This document shows, in pieces, positions 1 to 7,087 of a DNA stretch of 11,604 nucleotides. The DNA lies in NCBI GenBank assembly GCA_946614405.1, contig CAMOGZ010000021.1, positions 1 through 11,604 of the forward strand. Direction: 5' to 3'. A program made the translations under genes and the position numbers. The notes under the pieces are model-generated. The model was not told where the DNA came from and did no database searches. It saw only the letters and a program-made list of their open reading frames with translations. The first letter of the stretch is position 1; each line of letters opens with the position of its first letter. This stretch comes from an uncultured Eubacterium sp. GTDB taxonomy: Bacteria; Bacillota; Clostridia; Peptostreptococcales; Anaerovoracaceae.

Positions 1-666
1 TTTGTGCACATTAAAGGTGCGGACCTTGATGGTCTTCTTGGCACCGGTCACCTCGTCGAAGTCGGTCTCGCTATAGAGCTTGGTCTTAACAGTCCTGCTG
101 GCACCGTTAATCTTCATGGTCAGGACCACCGGGGTCAGGATCTTGATCTTGGACGGGCTCTTCAGCTTGATGATGCGGGAACCGGTTTTTCCAAGCTTCT
201 TGACGGTATAGGTCTTCTTTCCGACCTTCAGTTTGCCGTAAGCGCCGGGGAGGGAGAAGACTTTGATCCTGGTGGTTCCGTACCAGGTGCGGGCCATCTC
301 CGTTTCCTCATCAAGCCAGCCTTTGAAGTAGTTCCTGGTGATTGTCACCTTCACCGTATCCGTATTGTGTGCCACCGATGTCACGGTCACATTCACAGTG
401 CCGGGCTTCTTCGGGAAGATGTCCAGCCGGTAGCCTTCTACACCTACCGTGGCGATGGACTCGTTGGAGGAATTGGCGTATGCCAGTTCTTCTGAATTAT
501 CCACCACGTAGGTGCTGTTATCGTCCAGACCATAGGTGTTCAGCGTCATTTCCGGATGAAGCATTTCCATGGCATGGGCCTGCTGCCCCGGCATAAGCGG
601 TATGAATGTCAGGACCAGTGCCAGGGACAGAACAATTGTGATGATTTGTTTCTTTCTTATAATCAT
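1..666 (-). CDS. Secreted Ig-like, lysine-rich surface protein, C-terminus cut by window edge
   Basis: The reading frame runs open from an ATG at 664-666 to the window edge, giving the first 222 residues. A GGAGG lies 6 nt upstream (673-677), which fixes the start. The N-terminus is a clear Sec signal peptide: basic MIIRKK, a hydrophobic core, then an AHA cleavage site after about residue 32. A Big_2-like Ig stretch follows and ends in FPKKPGTVNVTVTS. Next is a basic beta-rich part with the motif KLKSPSKIKI. It aligns along its whole visible length with the neighbouring 317-residue protein: signal peptide of equal length, PKKxGTxxVTVT, KxGKKTY, IKLKSPxKIK and FNxHK. The two are therefore paralogs from a tandem duplication. 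Function is unknown; an extracellular, possibly wall-associated or adhesive role is inferred. No anchor motif is visible, but the C-terminus is missing. Confidence 0.85.
   Translation of the reverse strand, partial: MIIRKKQIITIVLSLALVLTFIPLMPGQQAHAMEMLHPEMTLNTYGLDDNSTYVVDNSEELAYANSSNESIATVGVEGYRLDIFPKKPGTVNVTVTSVAHNTDTVKVTITRNYFKGWLDEETEMARTWYGTTRIKVFSLPGAYGKLKVGKKTYTVKKLGKTGSRIIKLKSPSKIKILTPVVLTMKINGASRTVKTKLYSETDFDEVTGAKKTIKVRTFNVHK
141..172. repeat. Direct repeat copy 1, inside the partial paralog
   Basis: These 32 bases match 1131-1162 in the neighbouring gene with two mismatches, by eye, and encode the shared KLKSPxKIK segment. This is the best-conserved DNA patch I found between the paralogs. 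It is consistent with a tandem duplication, with this patch kept similar by selection or by gene conversion. Confidence 0.6.
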
Positions 667-672
667 AATATA

Positions 673-677
673 CCTCC
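673..677 (-). promoter_or_regulatory. Ribosome binding site of the partial secreted-protein gene
   Basis: On the minus strand the bases read GGAGG, within AAGGAGGTA, six bases before the only nearby ATG. This decides the start of the gene that runs off the left edge. Confidence 0.8.
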
Positions 678-680
678 TTG

Positions 681-715
681 CAAACAAAGGCAGCCACATG
701 TGTCGCAGCTGCCTT
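681..715 (-). terminator. Terminator-like hairpin between the two paralogous secreted-protein genes
   Basis: A perfect 8-bp inverted repeat, AAGGCAGC / GCTGCCTT (687-694 and 708-715), encloses a 13-nt loop. Read on the minus strand it is followed by TTTGTTTG, an imperfect U tract, as expected for an intrinsic terminator after the 317-residue gene. On the plus strand no T run follows, so the minus orientation is preferred. It ends only a few bases before the ribosome site of the next gene. It may therefore terminate partially or act as an attenuator, with some read-through into that gene. Confidence 0.5.
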
Positions 716-741
716 ACCAGAGATGCCTTATTTCATAGCGT

Positions 742-1695
742 TTATTCTTCGTATTCGTCTTCCCCTCCGTCTTCATCGGGATCCGGCCAGACGAAGGTTC
801 CGTTCACGAGTTTGATCTTCTGTTTCTCCAGGGTCTGTTTGTACTTGTTGGTAATGGTGATGGTCAGAGTTGCGGACTTGCTGACCTTCTTCTTTACCTT
901 GAAGGTGTAGGCCTTGTTCTTGTTGGGATAATTCTTCTTGATCTTCTTGGTGTAGGTCTTGCCCTTATACTTGATCTTGATCTTATCACCCTTGTGCAGG
1001 TTAAAGAAATCAGCCTTGATCTTCTTACCGGATGCCTTCACATTGTCGAAGCTAGTGCCGCTGACGAACTTGTAGGTCTTCTTGTAGGTCACGCCATTGT
1101 ACTTCACGGTGAGGTAGATCTTGGTCTTCATCTTGATCTTGGTGGGGCTCTTCAGCTTGATGGTCCGTCTCACGATGTTGGAGATGTCGTCAGCCTTAGC
1201 GGTTTTGATCTTATAGGTCTTGCCCTTCACCTTGACGGTTCCGGTGGCGCTTGCATCCGTCCAGACATAGAGTCTCTTAGCGCCGTAAGTGTTGTTGTAC
1301 AGGGAAGTGAAATGGGAGATGGCTCCTTTCATGTACTTCTCTGTGACAGTGACTTTGATGGTGGCAGTGCTGCTGTCATCTCCGGTCACCGTGACGGTGG
1401 CAGTCCCTGCCTTTTTCGGCTCGATGGAGATGTGGTCATCGAATTTGACTACACTGAGCACCGATGCAGGGGTGACAGAAACATCTGCTACATTGGCTCC
1501 GCTGGCAACAACATAGCCGATGTCACCGTCGTTGTCATTCCAGTAATTGCTGAATGTCAGCTCCGTTATCTCGCCTCCCCAGTTGTCCTGCATGGTAATT
1601 GCATGGGATGCATTTCCCGGCAGCAGCGGAGTGAAGGCGAACACCACCGCTACTGCGACCAGAATGGTCAGTAGTCTTTTCCTCAAAATACTCAT
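742..1695 (-). CDS. Secreted Ig-like (Big_2-type), lysine-rich surface protein
   Basis: This is a complete 317-residue protein. The start is ATG at 1693-1695 with GGAGG 7 nt upstream (1703-1707). Residues 1-32 form a Sec signal peptide: MSILRKR, a hydrophobic core, and cleavage after SHA. Residues about 45-118 resemble a Big_2 bacterial Ig-like domain, ending in EPKKAGTATVTVTG and TIKVTVT. Residues about 120-300 are very rich in Lys, Thr and Tyr, with recurring strands of the type KGKTYKIK, NGVTYKKTY and KGKTYTKKIKK. The last 15 residues (WPDPDEDGGEDEYEE) are strongly acidic. No LPxTG, SLH or choline-binding anchor is visible, so retention at the surface could be by charge or through a partner. 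It is a paralog of the gene directly downstream. The function is not recognised; a surface or adhesive role is inferred from secretion and the Ig-like fold. Confidence 0.88.
   Translation of the reverse strand: MSILRKRLLTILVAVAVVFAFTPLLPGNASHAITMQDNWGGEITELTFSNYWNDNDGDIGYVVASGANVADVSVTPASVLSVVKFDDHISIEPKKAGTATVTVTGDDSSTATIKVTVTEKYMKGAISHFTSLYNNTYGAKRLYVWTDASATGTVKVKGKTYKIKTAKADDISNIVRRTIKLKSPTKIKMKTKIYLTVKYNGVTYKKTYKFVSGTSFDNVKASGKKIKADFFNLHKGDKIKIKYKGKTYTKKIKKNYPNKNKAYTFKVKKKVSKSATLTITITNKYKQTLEKQKIKLVNGTFVWPDPDEDGGEDEYEE
1131..1162. repeat. Direct repeat copy 2, inside the complete paralog
   Basis: This is the partner of the repeat at 141-172, 990 bp away in the same orientation and in the same reading frame of both paralogs. 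Recombination between the copies would fuse the two genes in frame. Confidence 0.6.
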
Positions 1696-1702
1696 TTTAC
1701 GA

Positions 1703-1707
1703 CCTCC
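1703..1707 (-). promoter_or_regulatory. Ribosome binding site of the 317-residue secreted-protein gene
   Basis: GGAGG, within TAAGGAGGTC on the minus strand, lies 7 nt before the ATG at 1693-1695. Confidence 0.8.
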
Positions 1708-1758
1708 TTAATATGGTTTGAAAGTGGTTATAGTGAATTACTCAACTATTCTGACTTC

Positions 1759-1787
1759 ATTATACCATACATATCGATGGACTGTAG
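1759..1787 (-). promoter_or_regulatory. Extended -10 promoter for the secreted-protein genes
   Basis: On the minus strand a perfect TATAAT (1759-1764) is preceded by TGG, an extended -10 element. The -35 region about 17 bases upstream (around 1782-1787) is a poor match to TTGACA, which is typical when an extended -10 is present. Transcription would start near 1752 and leave a leader of about 57 nt before the ATG. It would serve the 317-residue gene and, through read-through, its paralog. Confidence 0.6.
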
Positions 1788-1790
1788 TCC
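1779..1790. promoter_or_regulatory. Short dyad over the -35 region, possible operator
   Basis: GGACTGTAGTCC has two 5-base arms around a 2-base centre. It sits on the -35 region of the minus-strand promoter, where a repressor or activator could act. Short dyads arise by chance, so this is only a candidate. Confidence 0.25.
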
Positions 1791-1873
1791 AAGTTAATGC
1801 TTTAACGCGGTGAAATCCTGCGGAAATGCAATGCCTGCGATGAAAATTCTTTATTCCAAACGGCCGGAAAGGG

Positions 1874-1882
1874 TGTTACAAT
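1874..1882 (+). promoter_or_regulatory. Possible extended -10 promoter of tilS
   Basis: TGTTACAAT fits an extended -10 (TGn plus TACAAT), with TTCCAA, a weak -35, 17 bases upstream at 1854-1859. Transcription from it would begin only about 2-3 bases before the tilS ATG, giving a practically leaderless message. No better promoter was seen in the AT-rich gap before tilS, but the real one could lie further upstream. Confidence 0.35.
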
Positions 1883-1895
1883 GAAACTGTTATGA
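1881..1895 (+). CDS. Four-codon upstream ORF overlapping the tilS start
   Basis: ATG AAA CTG TTA TGA encodes MKLL. Its AAAGGG ribosome site (1868-1873) is well spaced, 7 nt before the ATG. Its stop overlaps the tilS ATG in an ATGA arrangement, the classic layout for translational coupling. The tilS ATG itself has no well-placed ribosome site of its own. The element is very short, so chance cannot be excluded, and the leaderless-promoter reading of the same bases competes with it. Confidence 0.35.
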   Translation: MKLL

Positions 1896-3280
1896 TAGAG
1901 AAACAAGTAAAGAGAACCATCGGGGAACACGGGCTGCTTCAGCCGGGGCAGCATGTCGTCATTGGCCTTTCCGGAGGCCCTGATTCCGTGTGCCTCTTTT
2001 TTCTTCTTAAGAAGATGGGATACCGGCTCCATCCCGTTCATGTGAATCATCAGATCCGGCCCGGAGATGCGGACCGGGATCAGAAATATGTAGAAGAATT
2101 GGCCAGGGCCCAGGGACTGACCTGCCGCGTGGTCTCCTTTGACTGCGTGAAGGCCGCCCAGGACCAGGGCATCACCACCGAGGAAGCAGGCCGCAATATG
2201 CGGTATCAGTCTTTCCGAAAGGAGGCGGAGAGCCTTCTGGCATCCGGGATCCCCGGTGAGCAGATCGCCATTGCCGTGGCCCACAACGCAGAGGACCAGG
2301 TGGAGACAGTACTGTTCCGGCTGCTTCGGGGAACAGGCCCCGACGGCCTTGCGGGGATGGACTACAAGCGAATGGATCCATCCGGCGTTCCCATCGTCCG
2401 GCCACTTCTTGATGTGTCCCGGGAGGAGATCCTGAGGTTCTGCCGGGAGCAGGAGCTGTCGCCCTGCATGGACCACACCAACGAGGTCCCGGTCTATGCC
2501 AGGAACCGCATCCGCCTGGAGCTGATCCCGGCCCTGGCAGAATACAATCCATCGGTGAAGGAGGCAGTGCTGCGGCTTTCCCACATTGCTGCAGAGGACA
2601 AAGCCTTCCTGGCAGGCCTTGCGGAAAACTGGCTGGCATCTCATATGGAAGAAGCGGACGGAAATCTCATCCTTCCGGCAGCGGAGCTTTCGGAGCTTGC
2701 GGATGCGGTCCGCCACAGAGTCTATGCACTGGCTCTGGAACAGGTGGGGCTTTCCGAGGATCTGGCCTATTCCCATATGAAAGCTATGGACGGTATCCTT
2801 TGTTCGCCGAACCCGTCGGCGCGGGTGGATCTGCCACGGGGAACAAGTGCCCGCAGGCAGTATGACAAGCTGGTTTTGAGCGGGGATAAGAATGCACCAG
2901 AGGAAGGGGACGGGCCCCGGATAATGGTGCGGAGGATCCCGGCAGAAGAATATACCCAGGAGCTTCGGAAGACCGGAGCGGCTTTCGACGAAGAGAGGCT
3001 GAAGGAGCATTTCGGAGAAGGGGCGGGAGAGAAGATCCTGCTGCGGAGCCGCCAGGCCGGAGACTTTCTGCCGATCCCGGGAGGAAGGAAGAAGCTTCAG
3101 GACCTCCTGGTGGACCAGAAGATCCCCAGGGATCTGAGGGATGGAATCTACTTTGCGGCCGTCGGGAATGAGATCCTGTACCTGCCCGCGCAGAAAGGGA
3201 TCGAAAAGCCGCGCTACAACCCGCAATTTTTTGTGACGGAAACAACAAAAAACGTGATATATATTGAAATAATTGGGTAG
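1892..3280 (+). CDS. tilS: tRNA(Ile)-lysidine synthetase TilS
   Basis: This cytoplasmic enzyme attaches lysine to C34 of the CAU-anticodon tRNA-Ile using ATP, so that the tRNA reads AUA and is charged with isoleucine; it is normally essential. The 462-residue protein has the PP-loop ATP site SGGPDS at residues 27-32. It also has the TilS motif HNAEDQVET at 131-139, followed by LFRLLRGTG. The C-terminal TilS domain covers about 384-455, with GD at 390-391 and GGRKKLQDLLVDQKIP. Length is normal for the long form of the family. There is no in-frame ATG, GTG or TTG between the upstream stop at 1841 and 1892, so ATG 1892 is the start, although its nearest purine-rich ribosome site is about 18 nt away. 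The next gene is ftsH, as in many Firmicutes, but hpt is missing between them. Confidence 0.95.
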   Translation: MIEKQVKRTIGEHGLLQPGQHVVIGLSGGPDSVCLFFLLKKMGYRLHPVHVNHQIRPGDADRDQKYVEELARAQGLTCRVVSFDCVKAAQDQGITTEEAGRNMRYQSFRKEAESLLASGIPGEQIAIAVAHNAEDQVETVLFRLLRGTGPDGLAGMDYKRMDPSGVPIVRPLLDVSREEILRFCREQELSPCMDHTNEVPVYARNRIRLELIPALAEYNPSVKEAVLRLSHIAAEDKAFLAGLAENWLASHMEEADGNLILPAAELSELADAVRHRVYALALEQVGLSEDLAYSHMKAMDGILCSPNPSARVDLPRGTSARRQYDKLVLSGDKNAPEEGDGPRIMVRRIPAEEYTQELRKTGAAFDEERLKEHFGEGAGEKILLRSRQAGDFLPIPGGRKKLQDLLVDQKIPRDLRDGIYFAAVGNEILYLPAQKGIEKPRYNPQFFVTETTKNVIYIEIIG

Positions 3281-3292
3281 ACGTGCTAAAAT
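3264..3292 (+). promoter_or_regulatory. Sigma-A-type promoter of ftsH inside the tilS tail
   Basis: TTGAAA (3264-3269) and TAAAAT (3287-3292) are separated by exactly 17 bases, and TGC just before the -10 forms an extended -10. The predicted start is near 3299, leaving a leader of about 72 nt. A perfect TATAAT also occurs at 3292-3297 but has no -35 at a proper distance. The region is clearly more AT-rich than the flanking coding sequence. The promoter overlaps the last codons of tilS and would let ftsH and the genes after it be transcribed independently. Confidence 0.6.
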
Positions 3293-3355
3293 ATAATGTC
3301 TGTTTTGTTTGATTATAACAACTTTTGAATATCATACATACAGTACTATTAATTT

Positions 3356-3361
3356 GGAGGG
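3356..3361 (+). promoter_or_regulatory. Ribosome binding site that fixes the ftsH start at TTG 3372
   Basis: GGAGGG lies 10 nt before the TTG at 3372-3374. The open frame extends upstream to a TTG at 3309, but that would put this ribosome site inside the gene and add a non-hydrophobic leader not expected in FtsH. Confidence 0.75.
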
Positions 3362-3371
3362 ATTACAGAAA

Positions 3372-5492
3372 TTGAAGCGTTTTGTTAAGAACATTATCAT
3401 CTATCTTGTCATCTTCGCTTTGGTACTGGGAGCAGCCATGCTGTACAAGGGTGGCGCCGGCTCCAGCAATCAGAAGGTGAAGTACTCTACGTTCACAAGA
3501 TACCTGGAGGCAGGCCGGATCTCGGAGATCAGCATCCAGGACAACAAGCTGACCGGTAAGACAGGGGAGAATACCTATGTCTATACCTATGCCAACGACA
3601 TCGTGGATCTGCAGTGGGTCAAGGAGAAGTACATCTTCAAGGGGATCCAGGAGGGGAAACTGGACTATTCCACCAAACCGCCAGGATCCGGCTCCATGAT
3701 ATTGCAGCTGTTGCCTACGATCATCATGGTGATCGCATTGGGATTCCTGTTCTACCTGATGATGAATCAGGGAGGAAACGGCAAGGCATTCCAGTTCGGC
3801 AAGAGCAAGGCCAGATTGTATAAGGGAGAAGGAAAGAAGATCACCTTTAACGATGTGGCCGGACTGAAGGAAGAGAAAGAGGAACTGGAGGAGGTCGTGG
3901 ACTTCCTGAAGGATCCGCGGAAATATAATGACGTGGGAGCCAGGATACCCAAGGGCATCCTGCTGGTAGGCCCTCCGGGAACCGGTAAGACCTACGTATC
4001 CCGGGCCACGGCAGGAGAGGCCGGCGTGCCGTTCTTTACCATCAGTGGTTCCGACTTCGTAGAGATGTTCGTCGGAGTCGGTGCTTCCCGAGTCAGAGAC
4101 CTGTTCGACCAGGCCAAGAAGAACGCGCCCTGTATCGTCTTCATCGATGAGATCGATGCTGTTGGACGTAAGCGTGGCGCAGGACTGGGCGGCGGAAACG
4201 ACGAGAGAGAGCAGACTCTGAACCAGCTGCTGGTCGAGATGGACGGATTCGGTGAGAATTCCGGTATCATCATCCTGGCGGCAACCAACCGTCCGGACGT
4301 ACTGGACCCGGCTCTGCTGAGACCGGGACGGTTCGACCGTCAGATCGTCATCGGCATTCCGGACATCAAGGGAAGAGAAGAGATCATTCGCGTTCATTCC
4401 AAGGACAAGCCTCTTGCAGCAGAGGTCTCCCCGGAGATCATCGCAAGACGTACGCCGGGATTCACCCCTGCGGACCTGGAGAACCTGCTGAACGAGGCGG
4501 CCCTGATCACCGCCAGAAGAAACGGACGTTACATCCGCATGGCGGAGATCGAGGAGGCCACCACCAAGGTCATGGCCGGACCGGCCAAGAAGAGCCGTGT
4601 CATCAGCGAGAGAGAACGTCGTCTGACGGCATATCACGAGGCTGGACACGCAGTGGTCATGAGAAGCATCCCGGGTTCCGATCCGGTCCATCAGATCACC
4701 ATTATCCCGAGAGGATCCGCCGGCGGATTCACCATGTGGCTGCCTACGGAGGATAAGACCTTCGTCACCAAGAAGGACATGGAGAATCAGATCATGCATC
4801 TTCTGGGAGGCCGTATCGCCGAGGCTTTGACGCTGGATGATATCAGCACCGGCGCAAGCAACGACATTCAGAGAGCTACTGAGACCGCCAGAGACATGGT
4901 CACCCGCTATGGTTTCTCCAGCAAGCTGGGACCGGTGAACTACAGCGATTCCGAGGACGTCTTCCTGGGAAGAGACTTCAGCAAGACCAAGGCATATTCT
5001 GAGGGCGTGGCATCGGAGATCGATCATGAGATCCGCGACATCATCAACAATGCTTATCAGAAGGCAGAGGAGATCCTGAAGAATAACATGGATAAGCTGG
5101 AGGTCGTGGCACAGGCCCTGCTCCGTGTGGAGACTCTGGATGGAGAGCAGTTCGAGGCTCTGTACACCGGACAGATCGATGCAGAAGGCATCGAGAGACA
5201 GGTCCGTGAGAAGGAAGAAGAGATCCGCCGTGTCAACGCACAGGAGGCTGCGGAGACTGAGAAGATCCGTCAGGAAGAAGAAGAGAAGCTGGCGGAGGAT
5301 CTTGCCAGATATGATACCGATTACATGAATGAAGAAACAGAGGAGGCTATCGCAGAATCTGCCCCTGCGCAGGAACCCGTCGAGGAACCTGCAGCTCTGA
5401 CAGAGCCGGCGCCGGAGGAAGAACCGGCAGACCAGCCGGCCGAGACAGAGGAGACCGCAGAGACAGAGAAGGAAGAGAAAGAGGTCGAGTAA
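3372..5492 (+). CDS. ftsH: ATP-dependent zinc metalloprotease FtsH
   Basis: This membrane-anchored AAA+ protease (family M41) forms hexamers and degrades misassembled membrane proteins and short-lived regulators on the cytoplasmic side. With the TTG start at 3372 the protein is 706 residues and begins MKRFVKN, as usual for FtsH. Membrane segments lie at about 8-24 and 110-132, with a small extracytoplasmic domain between them. The AAA+ module shows Walker A GPPGTGKT (200-207), the pore loop FVG (233-235), Walker B VFIDE (D259, E260) and arginine fingers in LRPGRFDR (R317, R320). The protease has HEAGH (422-426) and a third zinc ligand at D498 in TGASNDIQ. The conserved part ends near residue 600. 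About 100 further residues form a charged helix and then a Glu/Pro/Ala-rich acidic tail, longer than in many relatives. The gene has its own promoter and probably leads an operon. Confidence 0.96.
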   Translation: MKRFVKNIIIYLVIFALVLGAAMLYKGGAGSSNQKVKYSTFTRYLEAGRISEISIQDNKLTGKTGENTYVYTYANDIVDLQWVKEKYIFKGIQEGKLDYSTKPPGSGSMILQLLPTIIMVIALGFLFYLMMNQGGNGKAFQFGKSKARLYKGEGKKITFNDVAGLKEEKEELEEVVDFLKDPRKYNDVGARIPKGILLVGPPGTGKTYVSRATAGEAGVPFFTISGSDFVEMFVGVGASRVRDLFDQAKKNAPCIVFIDEIDAVGRKRGAGLGGGNDEREQTLNQLLVEMDGFGENSGIIILAATNRPDVLDPALLRPGRFDRQIVIGIPDIKGREEIIRVHSKDKPLAAEVSPEIIARRTPGFTPADLENLLNEAALITARRNGRYIRMAEIEEATTKVMAGPAKKSRVISERERRLTAYHEAGHAVVMRSIPGSDPVHQITIIPRGSAGGFTMWLPTEDKTFVTKKDMENQIMHLLGGRIAEALTLDDISTGASNDIQRATETARDMVTRYGFSSKLGPVNYSDSEDVFLGRDFSKTKAYSEGVASEIDHEIRDIINNAYQKAEEILKNNMDKLEVVAQALLRVETLDGEQFEALYTGQIDAEGIERQVREKEEEIRRVNAQEAAETEKIRQEEEEKLAEDLARYDTDYMNEETEEAIAESAPAQEPVEEPAALTEPAPEEEPADQPAETEETAETEKEEKEVE

Positions 5493-5493
5493 A

Positions 5494-7074
5494 GTGAAAG
5501 TATCTGTAAACGATTGTTTGAGCCTGGAGGCATTCGTTCCCAGTATTCTTGCGGCAGGCCGCAGAAACATCGGAAACCGTGTCCGCTCGGTTTCGGTTAT
5601 GGACGCATCCAGCATCAATGATGCCGTAACGGAAAATGGTGTGAAGGAGCAGCTGGTGCTGACATCCTTTGCCGGGATCTCCTCCAACGCGGAGAAGGCC
5701 CAGGTGGTGAAGGCACTGTCCGGCGCCGGGATCGCAGCCATGGCCATATTCCATCTCCCCGGGGGACTTTCCTCCCTGGCGAGAGAGGTCATCGAGGCGG
5801 CAGAGGCAGTGGGTCTGCCACTGATCATCATGCCCACATCCAATAAAGCAGAGTATGCTGACGTCATAGAGCAGGTCATGGACAAGTTGCTCTATGGAGA
5901 CAACTTCAAGAATGGCCTGATCAATAATACGATTTATCATTTGCTGGATTTCGAACGTCACAGCAATTTCCAGTCCGCCCTGAAGGAGGCGGCCCTGAAT
6001 AATGAATTTCAGGTAGTACTCCTGTCTCCGGACTTCAACCCGATCCTGACGGTGGAGACGAGACAGCGGACCACCATCGCAGACGCCATCCGTATGGGAA
6101 AGGAACGGGACGTTGAGAAGGAGGGTGTCTACACCTTCATCGACGTCAACGGAGTCCTGACCTACTGGGGGCCCATCACCATCAATAACGATAAGTTCTT
6201 CCTGTTCATCGTCGACAACGAGGACAATTATTCCGCCGGAGAGATCACCAAGCTGGCGGAGATTATTGAGCTCGCCATGGGAATGTGGAAGTTCACACCG
6301 GAACGGGATGCCAGAGCCGAGTTCGTCAAGGCTTTGATCCGCTCCAATAAGAGCCTGGCATATTCCCTGAAGGATGAGATCAGCATCAGCGGAGAGAACA
6401 TCCTCAGCGTGTTCTATGCCAAGGGCATCGAGATGTCCCAGGGGAATTCCATATTCGCCGAGTTTGAGCGGACCGAGAACATAGAGGTCATGCGCATCGC
6501 CGAGGGAGAAGAAACCTACGGCATCATCCTGAAGAATGGACAGAAGTTCTCTGAGGAGGAGACCTCCCAGAAGGCCGGAGTCCTCAAGCTCTTCGACAAG
6601 CTGAAGGAGGGCAACAAGACCGTCCGGATCTTCCATGCCACCGGAATCGACGGCATCGAGGGAGCAGCAGACGCCTTCCGGCTGATCAGTGAGACCTGGA
6701 CCTTCGTGGAGCATGTCTTCCCGTATAAGAGGGTCTTCACCAAATATGAGCTGGCGCTGGTATCCAACTGCATCAACCTGCAGGTCCAGGGCGGCTACCT
6801 GAAGAAGAATTATATGGATCTGCTGGAGCCCTTCCACAGAGAAATGGGAGAGAATAAGGCACGGCAGCTGCTGGAGACACTGGAGACCTTCGTACTGGAT
6901 GCGGGGATGAACTCCAGCAAGACCAGCGTGTTCATGGGGATCCATACCAACACCGTGCAGTACCGCCTGAAGAGGATCAATGAGGTCCTGGGGGCGGAGA
7001 TCACCGGAAACCGAGTTATCCCCGGGCTGACCATGGCCCTTGCCCTGAAGAGACTGGAAAGAGTCGTTAAGTAA
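5494..7074 (+). CDS. PucR/CdaR-family transcriptional regulator
   Basis: This 526-residue cytoplasmic protein has the layout of PucR-type regulators. Residues about 1-135 look like a PucR N-terminal (PurC regulatory) ligand-sensing domain, from VNDCLSLEAFVPSILAAG through to the conserved GLPLIIMPT. A middle region of about 140-440 follows. The C-terminal helix-turn-helix of the PucR/CdaR type contains VFMGIHTNTVQYRLKRINEV, at about 479-498. The GTG start lies one base after the ftsH stop, and its AGAGG ribosome site (5480-5484) is inside the ftsH end, which points to coupled translation. Relatives control purine, sugar-acid or amino-acid metabolism, but the ligand and targets here are unknown. 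The position before coaX suggests, without proof, control of its own operon. Confidence 0.85.
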   Translation: MKVSVNDCLSLEAFVPSILAAGRRNIGNRVRSVSVMDASSINDAVTENGVKEQLVLTSFAGISSNAEKAQVVKALSGAGIAAMAIFHLPGGLSSLAREVIEAAEAVGLPLIIMPTSNKAEYADVIEQVMDKLLYGDNFKNGLINNTIYHLLDFERHSNFQSALKEAALNNEFQVVLLSPDFNPILTVETRQRTTIADAIRMGKERDVEKEGVYTFIDVNGVLTYWGPITINNDKFFLFIVDNEDNYSAGEITKLAEIIELAMGMWKFTPERDARAEFVKALIRSNKSLAYSLKDEISISGENILSVFYAKGIEMSQGNSIFAEFERTENIEVMRIAEGEETYGIILKNGQKFSEEETSQKAGVLKLFDKLKEGNKTVRIFHATGIDGIEGAADAFRLISETWTFVEHVFPYKRVFTKYELALVSNCINLQVQGGYLKKNYMDLLEPFHREMGENKARQLLETLETFVLDAGMNSSKTSVFMGIHTNTVQYRLKRINEVLGAEITGNRVIPGLTMALALKRLERVVK

Positions 7075-7087
7075 AGAGGAAATACTG

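Noticed and set aside
994..1674. Plus-strand open frames over the secreted-protein genes, also at 4-495
   Set aside because: The minus-strand frames have signal peptides, ribosome sites and a promoter and are paralogous to each other. The plus-strand frames are their shadows; repeated HLDLGGALQLD-like strings only mirror the KxKSPxKIK repeat.
1817..1839. Short direct repeat CCTGCG before tilS
   Set aside because: Two 6-base copies 17 bases apart are expected by chance and match no known regulatory pattern.
1802..3226. 474-codon minus-strand open frame opposite tilS
   Set aside because: It is fully antisense to tilS, whose PP-loop and C-terminal motifs are intact, and its predicted protein has no recognisable features.
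3292..3297. Perfect TATAAT as the ftsH -10
   Set aside because: No -35-like hexamer lies 16-18 bases upstream, whereas TAAAAT five bases earlier pairs with TTGAAA at exactly 17 and has an extended TG.
3309..3371. Longer ftsH form starting at TTG 3309
   Set aside because: It would begin only about 10 bases after the predicted transcription start, has no ribosome site, and adds residues not seen before the usual FtsH start MKRF.
3363..5885. 840-codon open frame on the minus strand opposite ftsH and the regulator
   Set aside because: It lies antisense to a highly conserved, motif-complete ftsH, has low-complexity Leu/Ser/Asp-rich composition and no recognisable domain. It is a by-product of the codon use of the real genes.
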